Assembly: GCF_020034665.1 (NCBI RefSeq)
Contig: NZ_JAIQDI010000001.1
Location: 682,001 to 746,000, forward strand
Reading direction: 5' to 3'
DNA length: 64,000 bases
Source: Niabella beijingensis
Lineage (GTDB): Bacteria > Bacteroidota > Bacteroidia > Chitinophagales > Chitinophagaceae
Of this stretch, positions 25,619 through 34,698 are shown piece after piece. A model generated the notes under the pieces. That model saw only the letters and a list, made by a program, of their open reading frames with translations, ran no database searches and was not told where the DNA came from. Positions within the stretch are counted from its first letter, which is position 1, and each line of letters begins with the position of its first letter. The translations under genes were made by a program, and so were the position numbers.

Positions 25619-26958
25619 TATCCGGGATCGCTTCTGTGACCGGATCCCTTTACCGTGCTGCGCCCGATACTTTCGTAATGGAACCCCAGCTCCCTCATTT
25701 TTTCCAGTGAGTAAACATTTCTCCCGTCAAAAATAACCGGTGCTTTCAGGCTTCCCCTTATCTTTTCAAAGTCCGGGTTACGGAATTCGCTCCACTCGGT
25801 CAGGATCAGCAACGCAGCGGCATCGTTGAGTGCTTCATACTGGCTGGTAGCATAGTTCAGCCGGTCACCGAATTTTTTCCGGATGTTTTCCATCGCTACC
25901 GGATCGTATACTTTTACAATAGCTCCCACTTCCAGGAGGGCCTCCAGTATGTCGATGGAGGGTGCATCCCGTATATCATCCGTTTCCGGTTTAAAGGCCA
26001 GTCCCCATACAGCAAACCGCTGTCCTGCCAGGTTTCCGTTAAAATACCGGGTCAGTTTATCAATGATCTTTTTCTTCTGAAGCCGGTTCACTTCCAGAAC
26101 AGAATCGAGCAATTTGAAATTATAAGCATGGTCGCGCGCAGTAAGATTGAGGGCCAGGACATCCTTGGGAAAACAACTTCCGCCGTAGCCGATCCCGGGG
26201 AAAAGGAACCGCTTCCCGATCCGCTGGTCACTACCGATCCCTATCCGTACCCAGTCTACATTGGCACCGGTAAGCTCGCACAGGTTGGCGATCTCATTCA
26301 TAAAAGAGATCTTCATGGCCAGGAATGAATTAGCCGCATACTTGGTCATCTCGGCGCTGCGGGCATCCATAAAATAAACAGGATTCCCCTGCCGTACGAA
26401 CGGACTGTAAAGGTCGGTCATGATCCGGATGGCCCGGTCCGACTGCGTACCCACCACTACCCGTTCGGGTTTCAGGAAATCATCCACTGCCACTCCTTCC
26501 CTCAGAAATTCGGGGTTGGATACCACATCGAACAGCTCCGGTGGTAATTTCTCTGATAGAGCGCCGGTCACCTTCTCTGCAGTACCCACGGGCACGGTGC
26601 TTTTGTTGACGATAACCTTATAGGAAGTGATCAGGTCTGCAAGCTGTTCTGCCACATTCAGTACATATTTCAGGTCTGCAGCGCCATCTTCATCTGACGG
26701 GGTGGGCAGCGCCAGAAAAACAACCAGGGCCTCTTTTACAGCTGCTGCAAGATCATCAGTGAATGAGATCCGCTGCTCCCTGATATTGCGCGCCAGCAAT
26801 ACTTCCAGGCCGGGTTCATAGATCGGTGTTTCCCCCCGTTGCAGTGCTGCGATCTTTTCCCGGTCCACATCCACACAAACCACCTGGTTGCCGGTTTCGG
26901 CAAAACAGGTGCCCGTTACCAATCCTACATATCCTGTACCAATAACCGCGATTTTCAT
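25615..26958 (-). CDS. ugd: UDP-glucose 6-dehydrogenase
   Basis: A 447-residue enzyme that oxidises UDP-glucose to UDP-glucuronate for capsule and polysaccharide precursors. The N-terminal NAD motif is GTGYVGLVTGTCFAE, with STVPVGT and SNPEFLREG in the middle, the catalytic cysteine in GYGGSCFPKD, and the C-terminal UDP-binding domain. Length is normal for the bacterial family. A near-consensus -7 box TATCTTTA lies upstream at about 26974-26981. It follows map on the same strand but is not part of the usual spc operon order. Confidence 0.95.
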   Translation of the reverse strand: MKIAVIGTGYVGLVTGTCFAETGNQVVCVDVDREKIAALQRGETPIYEPGLEVLLARNIREQRISFTDDLAAAVKEALVVFLALPTPSDEDGAADLKYVLNVAEQLADLITSYKVIVNKSTVPVGTAEKVTGALSEKLPPELFDVVSNPEFLREGVAVDDFLKPERVVVGTQSDRAIRIMTDLYSPFVRQGNPVYFMDARSAEMTKYAANSFLAMKISFMNEIANLCELTGANVDWVRIGIGSDQRIGKRFLFPGIGYGGSCFPKDVLALNLTARDHAYNFKLLDSVLEVNRLQKKKIIDKLTRYFNGNLAGQRFAVWGLAFKPETDDIRDAPSIDILEALLEVGAIVKVYDPVAMENIRKKFGDRLNYATSQYEALNDAAALLILTEWSEFRNPDFEKIRGSLKAPVIFDGRNVYSLEKMRELGFHYESIGRSTVKGSGHRSDPGY

Positions 26959-27005
26959 ATCAGTTCAATAAGTTTAAAGATAGACGGATGATCACCGCCT
27001 GTTCA

Positions 27006-27815
27006 TCAGGCTTTCAACGTACAAACAAATAATTCCGGGTTCTTCTGCTCTGCTTCCTCGATGGCAGCATAGTTCGAAAGCACGTCTGCTTTTCCCTGCC
27101 GTATACATACATCATGTTCAAAATGCACCGAGGGTTTCCCATCCTTGGTACGTACGGTCCAGCCATCGCTTTCTGTAAAAACCTCTTTTTTACCAAGATT
27201 GATCATTGGTTCTATAGCCAGCACCATGCCATTCTGCAGTTTCATACCGGTGCCTCTTTTTCCATAATTGGGAACCTGCGGGTCCTCGTGCATCTTTTGC
27301 CCAAGGCCATGCCCTACCAGCTCCCTTACCACGCCATAGCCATGCGCCTTTTCTGTATAATCCTGAATGGCAAAGCCGATGTCCCCGATCCGGTGGCCCG
27401 TGGTGGCTTTTTCAATTCCTTTATACAGCGATTCCTTTGTAACGGCGACCAGTTGCTGTACCTCGGGTGCAGGTTCGCCGATGGCAAAGGTATAGGCATG
27501 GTCTCCGTGCCATTTGTCCAGGATAACGCCTACATCAATCGACACGATATCGCCATCCTTTAACTCACTCTCATTAGGAAACCCGTGTACGACCACATCA
27601 TTTACGGAAATACAGGAATTGAACGGGTACCCGTTATAATTCAGAAAAGAAGGTACCGCATTGTGGTCCCTGATAAACGCTCCGATAATTTCATCCAGAC
27701 GCAGGGTAGCCACACCCGGTTTCAAAATCCCCGCGATCTCTGTCAGCGTTTTGCTTACCAGTAATGCACTTTTGCGCATCAGTTCTACCTGATCATCTGT
27801 TTTAATTTTTACCAT
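27006..27815 (-). CDS. map: methionine aminopeptidase type I
   Basis: A 269-residue MetAP that removes the initiator methionine. The metal-ligand motifs are in place: HGFPNE, SIDVGVILDKWHGDHAYTF, the GHGLGQKMHEDPQVPNYG segment, and the late EPMI and FEHDVCI glutamates. The start at 27815 (MVKIKTDDQVELM) matches relatives; an ATG three codons earlier (27824) is also possible. A longer frame would translate through a hairpin. It lies downstream of secY, as in many spc operons, but a strong terminator-like stem stands between them. Confidence 0.94.
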   Translation of the reverse strand: MVKIKTDDQVELMRKSALLVSKTLTEIAGILKPGVATLRLDEIIGAFIRDHNAVPSFLNYNGYPFNSCISVNDVVVHGFPNESELKDGDIVSIDVGVILDKWHGDHAYTFAIGEPAPEVQQLVAVTKESLYKGIEKATTGHRIGDIGFAIQDYTEKAHGYGVVRELVGHGLGQKMHEDPQVPNYGKRGTGMKLQNGMVLAIEPMINLGKKEVFTESDGWTVRTKDGKPSVHFEHDVCIRQGKADVLSNYAAIEEAEQKNPELFVCTLKA

Positions 27816-27831
27816 ATGATTCATTAAAAAA

Positions 27832-27855
27832 GTCCCGCAACTTGCGTTGCGGGAC
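27832..27855 (-). terminator. terminator-like hairpin between secY and map
   Basis: A perfect 9-bp stem (GTCCCGCAA / TTGCGGGAC) with a 6-nt loop is followed, on the minus strand, by six T at 27831-27826 and then directly by the map start. It has all features of an intrinsic terminator. It could end the ribosomal operon after secY, act as an attenuator, or form the 5' end of a separate map mRNA. Confidence 0.78.
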
Positions 27856-27857
27856 TG

Positions 27858-27865
27858 CAAAGTTA
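27858..27865 (-). promoter_or_regulatory. possible -7 box for map beside the secY terminator
   Basis: TAACTTTG on the minus strand matches TAnnTTTG exactly and lies between the secY stop and the hairpin. A transcript starting from it would begin inside the hairpin. No convincing -33 TTTG is present, so this may be chance. Confidence 0.35.
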
Positions 27866-27884
27866 TTGAATTTCTTATAACGAA

Positions 27885-29225
27885 TTAAATCTGAATCGCC
27901 GATGAGCTCTGGCGTCCCTGGATACGGCCGCTTTTCATCAGTCCGTCGTATTGACGCATCATCAGCTGGGTTTCAATTTGCTGCAGTGTATCCAGCACTA
28001 CCCCAACCATGATCAGCAGTGAAGTACCTCCAAAGAACATGGAGAATCCCTGGGTCATACCAAAAAGTTTCTGGATCACACCGGGTAAAATACCCACAAG
28101 CGCCAGCAGTACCGCTCCCGGGAAGGTGATACGGTCCATGATCGTACCGATATAATCGGTGGTAGGCTGACCGGGCTTAACACCGGGGATAAAACCGTTG
28201 TTCTGTTTCAGGTTATCAGAGATCTGTTTAGGATTAAAGATAAGCGCTGTATACAAAAACGTAAAGCCGATCACCACTGCTGCATAGATCAGCATGTACC
28301 AGCCATTGGTATGATCGGTAAACATCCGGCCCAGGTCTGCATTTTTGCTGCCCATTGTAAACAAAGTGGGAACAAACATGATTGCCTGTGCGAAGATGAT
28401 GGGCATTACACCGGCACTGTTCACCTTCAGCGGCAGAAACTGCCGGGCGCCGCCAAACTGACGGTTTCCAACGATCTGTTTTGCATAATTCACCGGAACC
28501 TTGCGCACGCCCTGTACCAGCAGGATGGAACCCATGATAATGGCAATGAACAAAGCGATCTCGATGATGAATATCAGGATATCACCGGTACGGGTAGAAC
28601 GGAAGGTCAGCTCCTGTGCAACGGATTGCGGAAGACGGCCGAGGATCCCTACCATGATGATCAGTGAAGTACCATTACCCAATCCCTTATCGGTGATCTT
28701 CTCACCCAGCCACATTACGAACAATGTACCTGTAGTAAGCAGGATGATGGTAGTTAATGAAAAATAGAAACTGCCGTATCCGGGCATGATGGCCGGCCCT
28801 GAGGTTTGCTGCAGATAGGCCAGGTAGGCAAACGCCTGAACAAAGGTCACCACCACCGTCAGGTAGCGGGTGATCTGGTTGATCTTCTTACGTCCGCTTT
28901 CTCCTTCTTTCTGCATTTTTTGAAAGGAAGGGACCAGTACCGTCATCAGCTGCATAAAAATAGATGCGGTGATATAAGGCATTACCCCCAATGCAAAAAT
29001 AGAGGCCTGCTCAAAAGCGCCTCCTGCAAATGTATTAATCAGATCCAGGATCCCGTTCTGGGCGTTATTCTTCTGAATGGCTTCCAGAGTAACGGGGTTG
29101 ATACCGGGTAAAGGAATGTACTTTCCTACCCGGTAAATGAAGACAAGCAACAAAGTGAAAAGAATTTTACTCCTCAGCTCATCGATGCTCCATATATTCT
29201 TAAGTGTAGTAATTAGTTTTTTCAC
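27885..29225 (-). CDS. secY: protein translocase subunit SecY
   Basis: A 446-residue, ten-helix channel subunit of the Sec translocon. The N-terminal signature LRSKILFTLLLVFIYRVG and the cytoplasmic loop region around RKINQITRYL are typical, as is the C-terminal MRQYDGLMKSGRIQGR region. It lies after rplO in the spc order. Hairpins sit both upstream (29264-29280) and downstream (27832-27855), so its transcript may be a separate processing unit. Confidence 0.96.
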   Translation of the reverse strand: MKKLITTLKNIWSIDELRSKILFTLLLVFIYRVGKYIPLPGINPVTLEAIQKNNAQNGILDLINTFAGGAFEQASIFALGVMPYITASIFMQLMTVLVPSFQKMQKEGESGRKKINQITRYLTVVVTFVQAFAYLAYLQQTSGPAIMPGYGSFYFSLTTIILLTTGTLFVMWLGEKITDKGLGNGTSLIIMVGILGRLPQSVAQELTFRSTRTGDILIFIIEIALFIAIIMGSILLVQGVRKVPVNYAKQIVGNRQFGGARQFLPLKVNSAGVMPIIFAQAIMFVPTLFTMGSKNADLGRMFTDHTNGWYMLIYAAVVIGFTFLYTALIFNPKQISDNLKQNNGFIPGVKPGQPTTDYIGTIMDRITFPGAVLLALVGILPGVIQKLFGMTQGFSMFFGGTSLLIMVGVVLDTLQQIETQLMMRQYDGLMKSGRIQGRQSSSAIQI

Positions 29226-29263
29226 CTGATTCTTCTTAAATTGTCAATTCTCCAAAATTAAAA

Positions 29264-29280
29264 GACGCACTACGTGCGTC
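29264..29280 (-). terminator. hairpin between rplO and secY
   Basis: The stem GACGCAC / GTGCGTC is 7 bp with a 3-nt loop, followed on the minus strand by TTTTAATTTT. The T-run is interrupted, so it would be a weak terminator or an RNA processing or stability element rather than a full stop. Confidence 0.5.
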
Positions 29281-29299
29281 AAAATTTATTTTTGAGAAA

Positions 29300-29749
29300 T
29301 TATTTTAAAATTTCAACGGATCCCTCAGCGCTTTCGATCGCGGCCTTGGCCTTTTCGCTGATGGCGTGAACTTTAAAAGTGAATTTTCCTTTAATTTCTC
29401 CGTTACCCAAAACCTTTACTTTATCTGTTTTACCGATAAAGCCCATATTGTAAAGATTTTCAGCAGAAAAATCAGAAATGTTATGTGTTTCAGCCCACTG
29501 ATCTACCTGGCCGATATTAATGATCTTGTAAACAATCTTATCAGGATTTTTGAACCCTCTTTTTGGTGTACGGCGCTGGATCGGCATCTGGCCACCTTCG
29601 TGTCCCAGTTTGCGCTTATAACCCGCGCGGCTTTGTCCACCTTTATTACCTTTTGTTGAAGTACCGCCATAACCGCTTCCTTCACCACGACCAATTCTTT
29701 TTTCTTTGTGTACCGCACCTTTTGCAGGCTTTAATTCATGTAATTTCAT
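29300..29749 (-). CDS. rplO: 50S ribosomal protein L15
   Basis: A 149-residue L15 beginning MKLHELKPAKGAVH, with the glycine-rich RIGRGEGSGYGGTSTKGNKG arm that threads into 23S rRNA and the QMPIQRRTPKRGF segment. Position after rpmD and before secY is the usual spc order. A spacer of about 115 bases lies between rpmD and this gene. Confidence 0.96.
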   Translation of the reverse strand: MKLHELKPAKGAVHKEKRIGRGEGSGYGGTSTKGNKGGQSRAGYKRKLGHEGGQMPIQRRTPKRGFKNPDKIVYKIINIGQVDQWAETHNISDFSAENLYNMGFIGKTDKVKVLGNGEIKGKFTFKVHAISEKAKAAIESAEGSVEILK

Positions 29750-29865
29750 TGCTTTATTTTTTACTTACGCTCCAAAAGCGGGAGCTCGCTTGTTTTAATA
29801 ATTCCTGCTAAAAGCAGGTTGGTTATTTTTAAGATGGTGCAAATATAACCCTCTGAACGGAAAAT

Positions 29866-30045
29866 TTATAACTCTTCCACTTTTACCATATGCTCCACTT
29901 TACGGATCATACCCAGGATCTGGGGAGTTGCTTCCACTTCCCGGCTGCTGTTGGTTTTATTTAAACCTAATGCCTTTAATGTCAACTTCTGGCGCTCCGG
30001 GCGATCGATAGGGCTTTTTACTAAAGTAACTTTTATCTTTTTCAT
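29866..30045 (-). CDS. rpmD: 50S ribosomal protein L30
   Basis: A 59-residue L30. The start at 30045 (MKKIKVTLVKSPI) is the homologous one; an upstream in-frame start would translate a repeat element in the spacer. The motif LKALGLNK and the C-terminal GMIRKVEHMVKVEEL are family hallmarks. Confidence 0.95.
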   Translation of the reverse strand: MKKIKVTLVKSPIDRPERQKLTLKALGLNKTNSSREVEATPQILGMIRKVEHMVKVEEL

Positions 30046-30126
30046 ATCAATATGTTTCAGGTTCAAGGTTTCAGGTTTAAAGTTTGGATCAGCACGTTGA
30101 ACTTTAAACATCAAACTTTAAACTTT
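30046..30126. repeat. short-repeat inverted element between rpsE and rpmD
   Basis: An 81-bp spacer made of units close to GTTTCAGG and TTTAAAGT. The left arm (about 30064-30084) contains GGTTTAAAGTTTGG, and the right arm (about 30103-30123) contains CATCAAACTTTAAAC, so the two can pair around a GC-richer centre. It begins at the rpsE stop codon. Comparable elements lie in other spacers of this operon. Confidence 0.55.
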
Positions 30127-30645
30127 TTATCCGTTAAATACTTTCTTTAAACCTAAAGAGCGGGTCTTCGCAATATGAACCGGCTCTCTCAGCATTGCCA
30201 ACGCTTTAAAGGTAGCTTTAACCACGTTGTGCGGATTGGCAGAACCCAGATTCTTTGCCAGAACGTCTGTAAGCCCTGCAGCTTCCAGAACAGCGCGCAT
30301 AGAGCCTCCTGCGATTACACCGGTACCGGCAGAAGCAGGTTTCACCATTACTTTAGCAGCACCTTCCTTCGCCCACTGATCGTGAGGAATGGTTCCTTTC
30401 ATAATGGGAACTTTAATAAGGTTTTTCTTGGCGTCTTCTATTCCTTTTGTAATTGCTTCCTGAACTTCTTTTGCCTTTCCCAGACCATGCCCTACAACAC
30501 CATTGCCATCTCCTACAACAACCAATGCGGAAAAGCTGAATGCACGGCCCCCTTTAGTTGTTTTTACTACACGATTAATAGCTACCACCTTGTCTTTTAA
30601 TTCAAGGTCGCCGGCTTTAACATTGTTGAAATTAACTGTTGACAT
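30127..30645 (-). CDS. rpsE: 30S ribosomal protein S5
   Basis: A 172-residue S5. The N-terminal double-stranded RNA-binding region has [25 protein letters not shown], and the C-terminal domain has [18 protein letters not shown] and the helix [13 protein letters not shown]. It is involved in decoding fidelity. Followed by a repeat element before rpmD. Confidence 0.96.
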   Translation of the reverse strand: MSTVNFNNVKAGDLELKDKVVAINRVVKTTKGGRAFSFSALVVVGDGNGVVGHGLGKAKEVQEAITKGIEDAKKNLIKVPIMKGTIPHDQWAKEGAAKVMVKPASAGTGVIAGGSMRAVLEAAGLTDVLAKNLGSANPHNVVKATFKALAMLREPVHIAKTRSLGLKKVFNG

Positions 30646-30671
30646 TATTTCTTTTTAGATTGAATAACTTT

Positions 30672-31028
30672 TTAAAATTGCAAACCACCTTCTCTTGCAC
30701 CTTCTGCCACTGCTTTTACACGTCCGTGGTACAGATAACCGCCTCTGTCAAAAACCACCGCCTTTACATTCAGATCGGTTGCTTTCCGGGCGATAGCCGC
30801 ACCTACCAGCTTGCTCTTTTCAGATTTTGTACCGGCCTGAGCTTTGATATCCTTGTCTTTTGTAGAAGCTGCAGCAATGGTTACCCCCTGTGCATCATCA
30901 ATCAACTGAGCGTAGATGTCGGTATTACTGCGGAATATAGCCAGTCTCGGCTTCTCAGAGGTACCGCTGATTTTCTGACGGATAGAGCGGCGGATACTGG
31001 TTCTTCTTTTAACTTTTGCGTTTGACAT
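30672..31028 (-). CDS. rplR: 50S ribosomal protein L18
   Basis: A 118-residue L18, which binds 5S rRNA. Typical segments are [33 protein letters not shown], and the C-terminal [20 protein letters not shown]. Starts 26 bases upstream of rpsE. Confidence 0.96.
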   Translation of the reverse strand: MSNAKVKRRTSIRRSIRQKISGTSEKPRLAIFRSNTDIYAQLIDDAQGVTIAAASTKDKDIKAQAGTKSEKSKLVGAAIARKATDLNVKAVVFDRGGYLYHGRVKAVAEGAREGGLQF

Positions 31029-31063
31029 TGCTTTTTATTTTGCTCCCTGATACTGCCAGGGAT

Positions 31064-31146
31064 AATTTGAAAATTTGAGGGTTTGAATATTTGAGAACGA
31101 TTAATGACTGAATTTTCAGATTAATACATTTTCAAATCTTCAAATT
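31064..31146. repeat. 8-bp-unit inverted repeat element (copy A) between rplF and rplR
   Basis: The left arm is four units of ATTTGARN in a row (31065-31097). The right arm, CATTTTCAAATCTTCAAATT (31127-31146), is the reverse complement of two such units. The element lies two bases from the rplF stop codon. Copy B at 35130-35210 has the same design. Confidence 0.7.
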
Positions 31147-31148
31147 AG

Positions 31149-31703
31149 TTATTTACCTGCAGACTTACCTGCTTTCTTACGTACCACTTCTCCTACAAAA
31201 CGCACCCCTTTTCCTTTGTAGGGCTCAGGTTTGCGCAGGCTACGGATCTTAGCGCATACGGCACCTACCAGTTGCTTGTCGCTTCCGCTGATGGTGATCG
31301 TCGGGTTCTGCCCCTTTACAGTTTCTGTTGCCACGCTCAGTTCTTTAGGGATATCAAAAATGATATTGTGCGAATATCCCAGGGAAAGATCCAGTACATT
31401 GCCCTGGTTGGTGGCTTTATAACCCACACCTACCAGTTCCATTTTCTTTTCAAATCCGTTGGTAACCCCTTCCACCAGGTTTGCCACCAGGGCGCGGGTC
31501 AATCCGTGCAGGGCACGGTGGTGGATCTGATCAGAAGGCCGGGTGATGGTCACTTCATTCTCTTTCACCTCTACTTTAATATCGGGCTTAACCGCCTGTT
31601 TCAACTCCCCTTTTTTACCTTTAACGGTAACAACGTTGTCGCTATCCACTGTTACGGTAACACCGGCAGGAACTGTAATTATTTGTTTACCTATACGAGA
31701 CAT
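31149..31703 (-). CDS. rplF: 50S ribosomal protein L6
   Basis: A 184-residue L6 with two repeated domains; MSRIGKQIITVPAGV at the N-terminus and the C-terminal signature EPYKGKGVRFVGEVVRKKAGK are clear. Its stop is directly followed by a repeat element. Confidence 0.96.
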   Translation of the reverse strand: MSRIGKQIITVPAGVTVTVDSDNVVTVKGKKGELKQAVKPDIKVEVKENEVTITRPSDQIHHRALHGLTRALVANLVEGVTNGFEKKMELVGVGYKATNQGNVLDLSLGYSHNIIFDIPKELSVATETVKGQNPTITISGSDKQLVGAVCAKIRSLRKPEPYKGKGVRFVGEVVRKKAGKSAGK

Positions 31704-31796
31704 AAAAATCAGTTTATTATTTTCTTGTTTATTGTTATCATCGCCAACCGGTCAGCCTGTTAGGTATCGGCTTAATGTATCGGCGACCTTCTTGCA

Positions 31797-32195
31797 TTAA
31801 TAGATGTGGCAAAGTACTTCACCGCCAACATTCTGAGACCTGGCGTCCTTATCGGTCATCACTCCTTTTGAAGTAGACAGGATAGCGATACCCAAACCAT
31901 TTTTAACACGACGGATATCCGCAGGTTTTGCATACTGGCGCAGCCCCGGGCGGCTTACCCGCTCCAGGCTTTGGATGGCCGGCTGCTTTGTGTTGGCGTC
32001 GTACTTGAGAGCGATTTTAATTACCCCTTGCTTATTATCTTCTTCAAACTTATATTTCAGGATATATCCCTGACTGTATAAGATCTCCGTCATACGTTTC
32101 TTTAAATTAGATGCGGGAATATCCACAATGCGATGTCCTGCCATCTGAGCGTTACGTATTCTTGTTAAAAAATCTGCAATTGGATCTGTTACCAT
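31797..32195 (-). CDS. rpsH: 30S ribosomal protein S8
   Basis: A 132-residue S8. MVTDPIADFLTRIRNA at the N-terminus and the C-terminal GLGIAILSTSKGVMTDKDAR with GGEVLCHIY are diagnostic. S8 often autoregulates spc operons by binding a mimic of its 16S site; no such mimic was identified here by eye. Confidence 0.96.
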   Translation of the reverse strand: MVTDPIADFLTRIRNAQMAGHRIVDIPASNLKKRMTEILYSQGYILKYKFEEDNKQGVIKIALKYDANTKQPAIQSLERVSRPGLRQYAKPADIRRVKNGLGIAILSTSKGVMTDKDARSQNVGGEVLCHIY

Positions 32196-32284
32196 TTTTA
32201 TTTGAATTATATCAGTTCTTAATTTAGTGGGTGGTTTATTTTAAAAGCCCATACCCTGTCTTACGGCTTTGATGCAACCGGGAA

Positions 32285-32554
32285 TTACCAGCTTGCCTTT
32301 TTCAATCCGGGGATCTTACCATTCAATGCCATGTCTCTTAAGGCTACCCTTGAGATACCGAAGTAACGCACATAACCTTTAGGACGGCCCGTTAACTGGC
32401 AACGGTTTTTCAAACGCACTTTAGAAGAGTTTTTGGGCAGCTTGTCCAAAGCGGCATAATCTCCGGCTTTTTTCAGCTCCTCTCTTTTAGCGGCGTATTG
32501 CTCCACCATTTTTTCTCTTTTTTTCTGACGGGCTTTAATTGAAGTTTTTGCCAT
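32285..32554 (-). CDS. rpsN: 30S ribosomal protein S14 (zinc-free type)
   Basis: An 89-residue S14. [16 protein letters not shown] and [19 protein letters not shown] are typical. It has only one cysteine, so it is the form without a zinc ribbon. A weak 6-bp stem (AAAGCC/GGCTTT, loop of 15) lies in the spacer toward rpsH. Confidence 0.95.
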   Translation of the reverse strand: MAKTSIKARQKKREKMVEQYAAKREELKKAGDYAALDKLPKNSSKVRLKNRCQLTGRPKGYVRYFGISRVALRDMALNGKIPGLKKASW

Positions 32555-32642
32555 AATTTATGAATTCTTATTTCAAATAACCGGGAAAATGAAAGAGGAT
32601 GACCGCTTTACCGGATCCGGCTATTTGTGTTTGCTATTTAAA

Positions 32643-33212
32643 TTATTGTTTCTTTGCGTTTTTGAAAGGCATTCCCAGTTCTTTCAACAGTTCGTACGCT
32701 TCTTCATCTGTTTGAGCTGTTGTAACAAAAGTGATATCCATACCGGTGATCTTATTTACCTTATCGATATCGATCTCAGGGAAAATGATCTGCTCTGTAA
32801 CACCCATGGTATAATTCCCGCGGCCATCAAAGGATTTTTCATTCACCCCTTTAAAGTCACGTACACGTGGCAGTGCTACGGCGATCAGGCGATCCAGGAA
32901 CTCGTACATTTTTTCACCGCGAAGGGTAACACGCGCACCGATGGGCATGTTCTTACGCAGCTTAAAGTTGGAAATATCTTTTTTAGAGTTGGTAACCACG
33001 GCTTTCTGCCCGGTAATGGTGCTCAGTTCTTCTACTGCCACATCTACCAGTTTCTTGTCGGTTACCGCGCCATTTACACCACGGTTGATGCAGATTTTTT
33101 CCAGTTTAGGAGCCTGCATTACCGATTTGTAAGCAAACTTCTTCACTAATGCCGGTGCCACTTCTGTTTTATATTTTGTGGCCAACCTGGGGATATATGT
33201 TTTAGTACTCAT
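32643..33212 (-). CDS. rplE: 50S ribosomal protein L5
   Basis: A 189-residue L5, which contacts 5S rRNA and the P-site tRNA. Segments [29 protein letters not shown] and [14 protein letters not shown] are present. Confidence 0.96.
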   Translation of the reverse strand: MSTKTYIPRLATKYKTEVAPALVKKFAYKSVMQAPKLEKICINRGVNGAVTDKKLVDVAVEELSTITGQKAVVTNSKKDISNFKLRKNMPIGARVTLRGEKMYEFLDRLIAVALPRVRDFKGVNEKSFDGRGNYTMGVTEQIIFPEIDIDKVNKITGMDITFVTTAQTDEEAYELLKELGMPFKNAKKQ

Positions 33213-33244
33213 GGTCTATTACTTTATTTGCGATACACAAAAGA

Positions 33245-33604
33245 TTAGATTTTTTCTCCGGATTTTTTAAAGATGCGCTGTGTTTTACCGGCTTCACGTA
33301 CACGCTTCACTTTAGAAGGTGCTTTGGCTTTCGCGTCCCACAGCATCACATTACTGATATGAATCGGAGCCTCTACTTTTACAATACCACCCTTTGTATT
33401 CTGGGCAGAAGGCTTGGTATGTTTGGTTTTTACGTTTACCCCTTCCACCAGCACTTTCTCTTCGTCCACCAACACCTCTTTTACCAAACGGGGTTTATAT
33501 TCAAACTTACCGCTATCATCTTTACGGGGTTTTGCAGCGCCGCTGATAACAATAACCAAATCGCCTTTTTTAATATTGTACTTGGGTTTAAATCTTTTGC
33601 TCAT
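33245..33604 (-). CDS. rplX: 50S ribosomal protein L24
   Basis: A 119-residue L24. The KOW motif lies near the N-terminus (IKKGDLVIVISGAAKPRKD), and the segments KHTKPSAQNTKGGIVKVEAPIH and VRVREAGKTQRIFKKSGE-like residues fit the family. Confidence 0.95.
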   Translation of the reverse strand: MSKRFKPKYNIKKGDLVIVISGAAKPRKDDSGKFEYKPRLVKEVLVDEEKVLVEGVNVKTKHTKPSAQNTKGGIVKVEAPIHISNVMLWDAKAKAPSKVKRVREAGKTQRIFKKSGEKI

Positions 33605-33675
33605 TTTTTTATGCTTAATACAAGAAGCTGAATGCTTAATGTCTTTTATATAATCAGTTTGCTTTTTAGCCTCAA

Positions 33676-34044
33676 TTATAAAACTTCCGGAGCTAATGAA
33701 ACAATCCTCATGTATCCTTTATCACGAAGCTCACGGGCTACAGGCCCGAAGATACGGGTACCTCTGGGCTCATCAGACGCGTTCAAAATAACAACAGCAT
33801 TGTCATCAAAACGAATATAAGAACCGTCCTTCCGGCGTAATTTGTTGGTTGTGCGTACGATAACCGCCTTTGCTACCGTTCCTTTTTTAATACCTCCCGC
33901 CGGAGTGGCATCCTTTACCGTTACAACGATTTTATCGCCAATTTTTGCGTAACGCTGTCCGCTGTTACCCAGTACGCGGATACAAAGAACCTCTTTTGCT
34001 CCACTGTTATCAGCCACGTTCAACCGGCTTTCTTGCTGTATCAT
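33676..34044 (-). CDS. rplN: 50S ribosomal protein L14
   Basis: A 122-residue L14 with [17 protein letters not shown] at the N-terminus, then [13 protein letters not shown] and the C-terminal [18 protein letters not shown]. One of the most conserved proteins in the cluster. Confidence 0.97.
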   Translation of the reverse strand: MIQQESRLNVADNSGAKEVLCIRVLGNSGQRYAKIGDKIVVTVKDATPAGGIKKGTVAKAVIVRTTNKLRRKDGSYIRFDDNAVVILNASDEPRGTRIFGPVARELRDKGYMRIVSLAPEVL

Positions 34045-34053
34045 TTTATTAAA

Positions 34054-34086
34054 GATTTGAGATTTGAGATATGAGATTTGTGATCC
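34054..34086. repeat. GAGATTT-type direct repeat in the rpsQ-rplN spacer
   Basis: Four overlapping units of the type GATTTGA/GATATGA end in ATGAGATTTGTGATCC (34071-34086). A 16-bp string differing by one base (ATGAGATTTGAGATCC) occurs at 50033-50048 after an unrelated gene, suggesting a dispersed family. Confidence 0.5.
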
Positions 34087-34171
34087 TCGTTCTTCAAAAT
34101 CAATTTATAAAAAAATATATTTTTCAAAATTCCAAATACGGCCCCGATAGCCATCGGTGCTATATCCGGTA

Positions 34172-34429
34172 CTATTTTACTTTTTCAATCACCTCAACCA
34201 GTCTCCAGCGCTTTAATTTGCTCAAGGGGCGGGTTTCCATAATTTTTACGGTATCACCAATGCTGCACTCATTCTTTTCATCGTGTGCATGAAACTTGGA
34301 CGTTTTTTTAAGGAACTTACCGTAAATAGGGTGCTTTACTTTCCTTTCAACCGCAACAGTAATGGTCTTTGTCATTTTGTTGCTGGTAACCACGCCTATT
34401 CTTGTTTTTCTTAAATTTCTTTCAGACAT
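34172..34429 (-). CDS. rpsQ: 30S ribosomal protein S17
   Basis: An 85-residue S17. The OB-fold segments [27 protein letters not shown], and [20 protein letters not shown] are characteristic. Confidence 0.96.
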   Translation of the reverse strand: MSERNLRKTRIGVVTSNKMTKTITVAVERKVKHPIYGKFLKKTSKFHAHDEKNECSIGDTVKIMETRPLSKLKRWRLVEVIEKVK

Positions 34430-34462
34430 TTTATTTACCTTTTGGCTTGTACTAAATTGCTA

Positions 34463-34684
34463 TTAAGCGTTCTGAGCTTCGCTGGCTTGTTTATCTTTCA
34501 AAAACGTTTCAATCCGGGCGATATCTTTGCGCAGTGCACGGATAGACATCGGATTCTCGAGCGGAGAAATCGCATGTGCGAACTCTAACTTTTTAAGACG
34601 TTGTTTGGATTGCTCCAGCTGAACTTTTAAATCCTCAGCGCCTAATCCTTTTATGCTGTCTACAAATTCTTTTTTCTTTGACAT
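34463..34684 (-). CDS. rpmC: 50S ribosomal protein L29
   Basis: A 73-residue two-helix L29. The LEFAHAISPLENPMSIRALRKDIAR segment, with the family's RxLRKxIAR-type end, is recognisable. It lies between rplP and rpsQ as usual. Confidence 0.94.
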   Translation of the reverse strand: MSKKKEFVDSIKGLGAEDLKVQLEQSKQRLKKLEFAHAISPLENPMSIRALRKDIARIETFLKDKQASEAQNA

Positions 34685-34698
34685 CTTAATTTGATTTA

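Noticed and set aside
27824..27860. N-terminal extension of map through the hairpin
   Set aside because: The extra residues are the translation of the terminator stem, and relatives start at MVKIKTDD.
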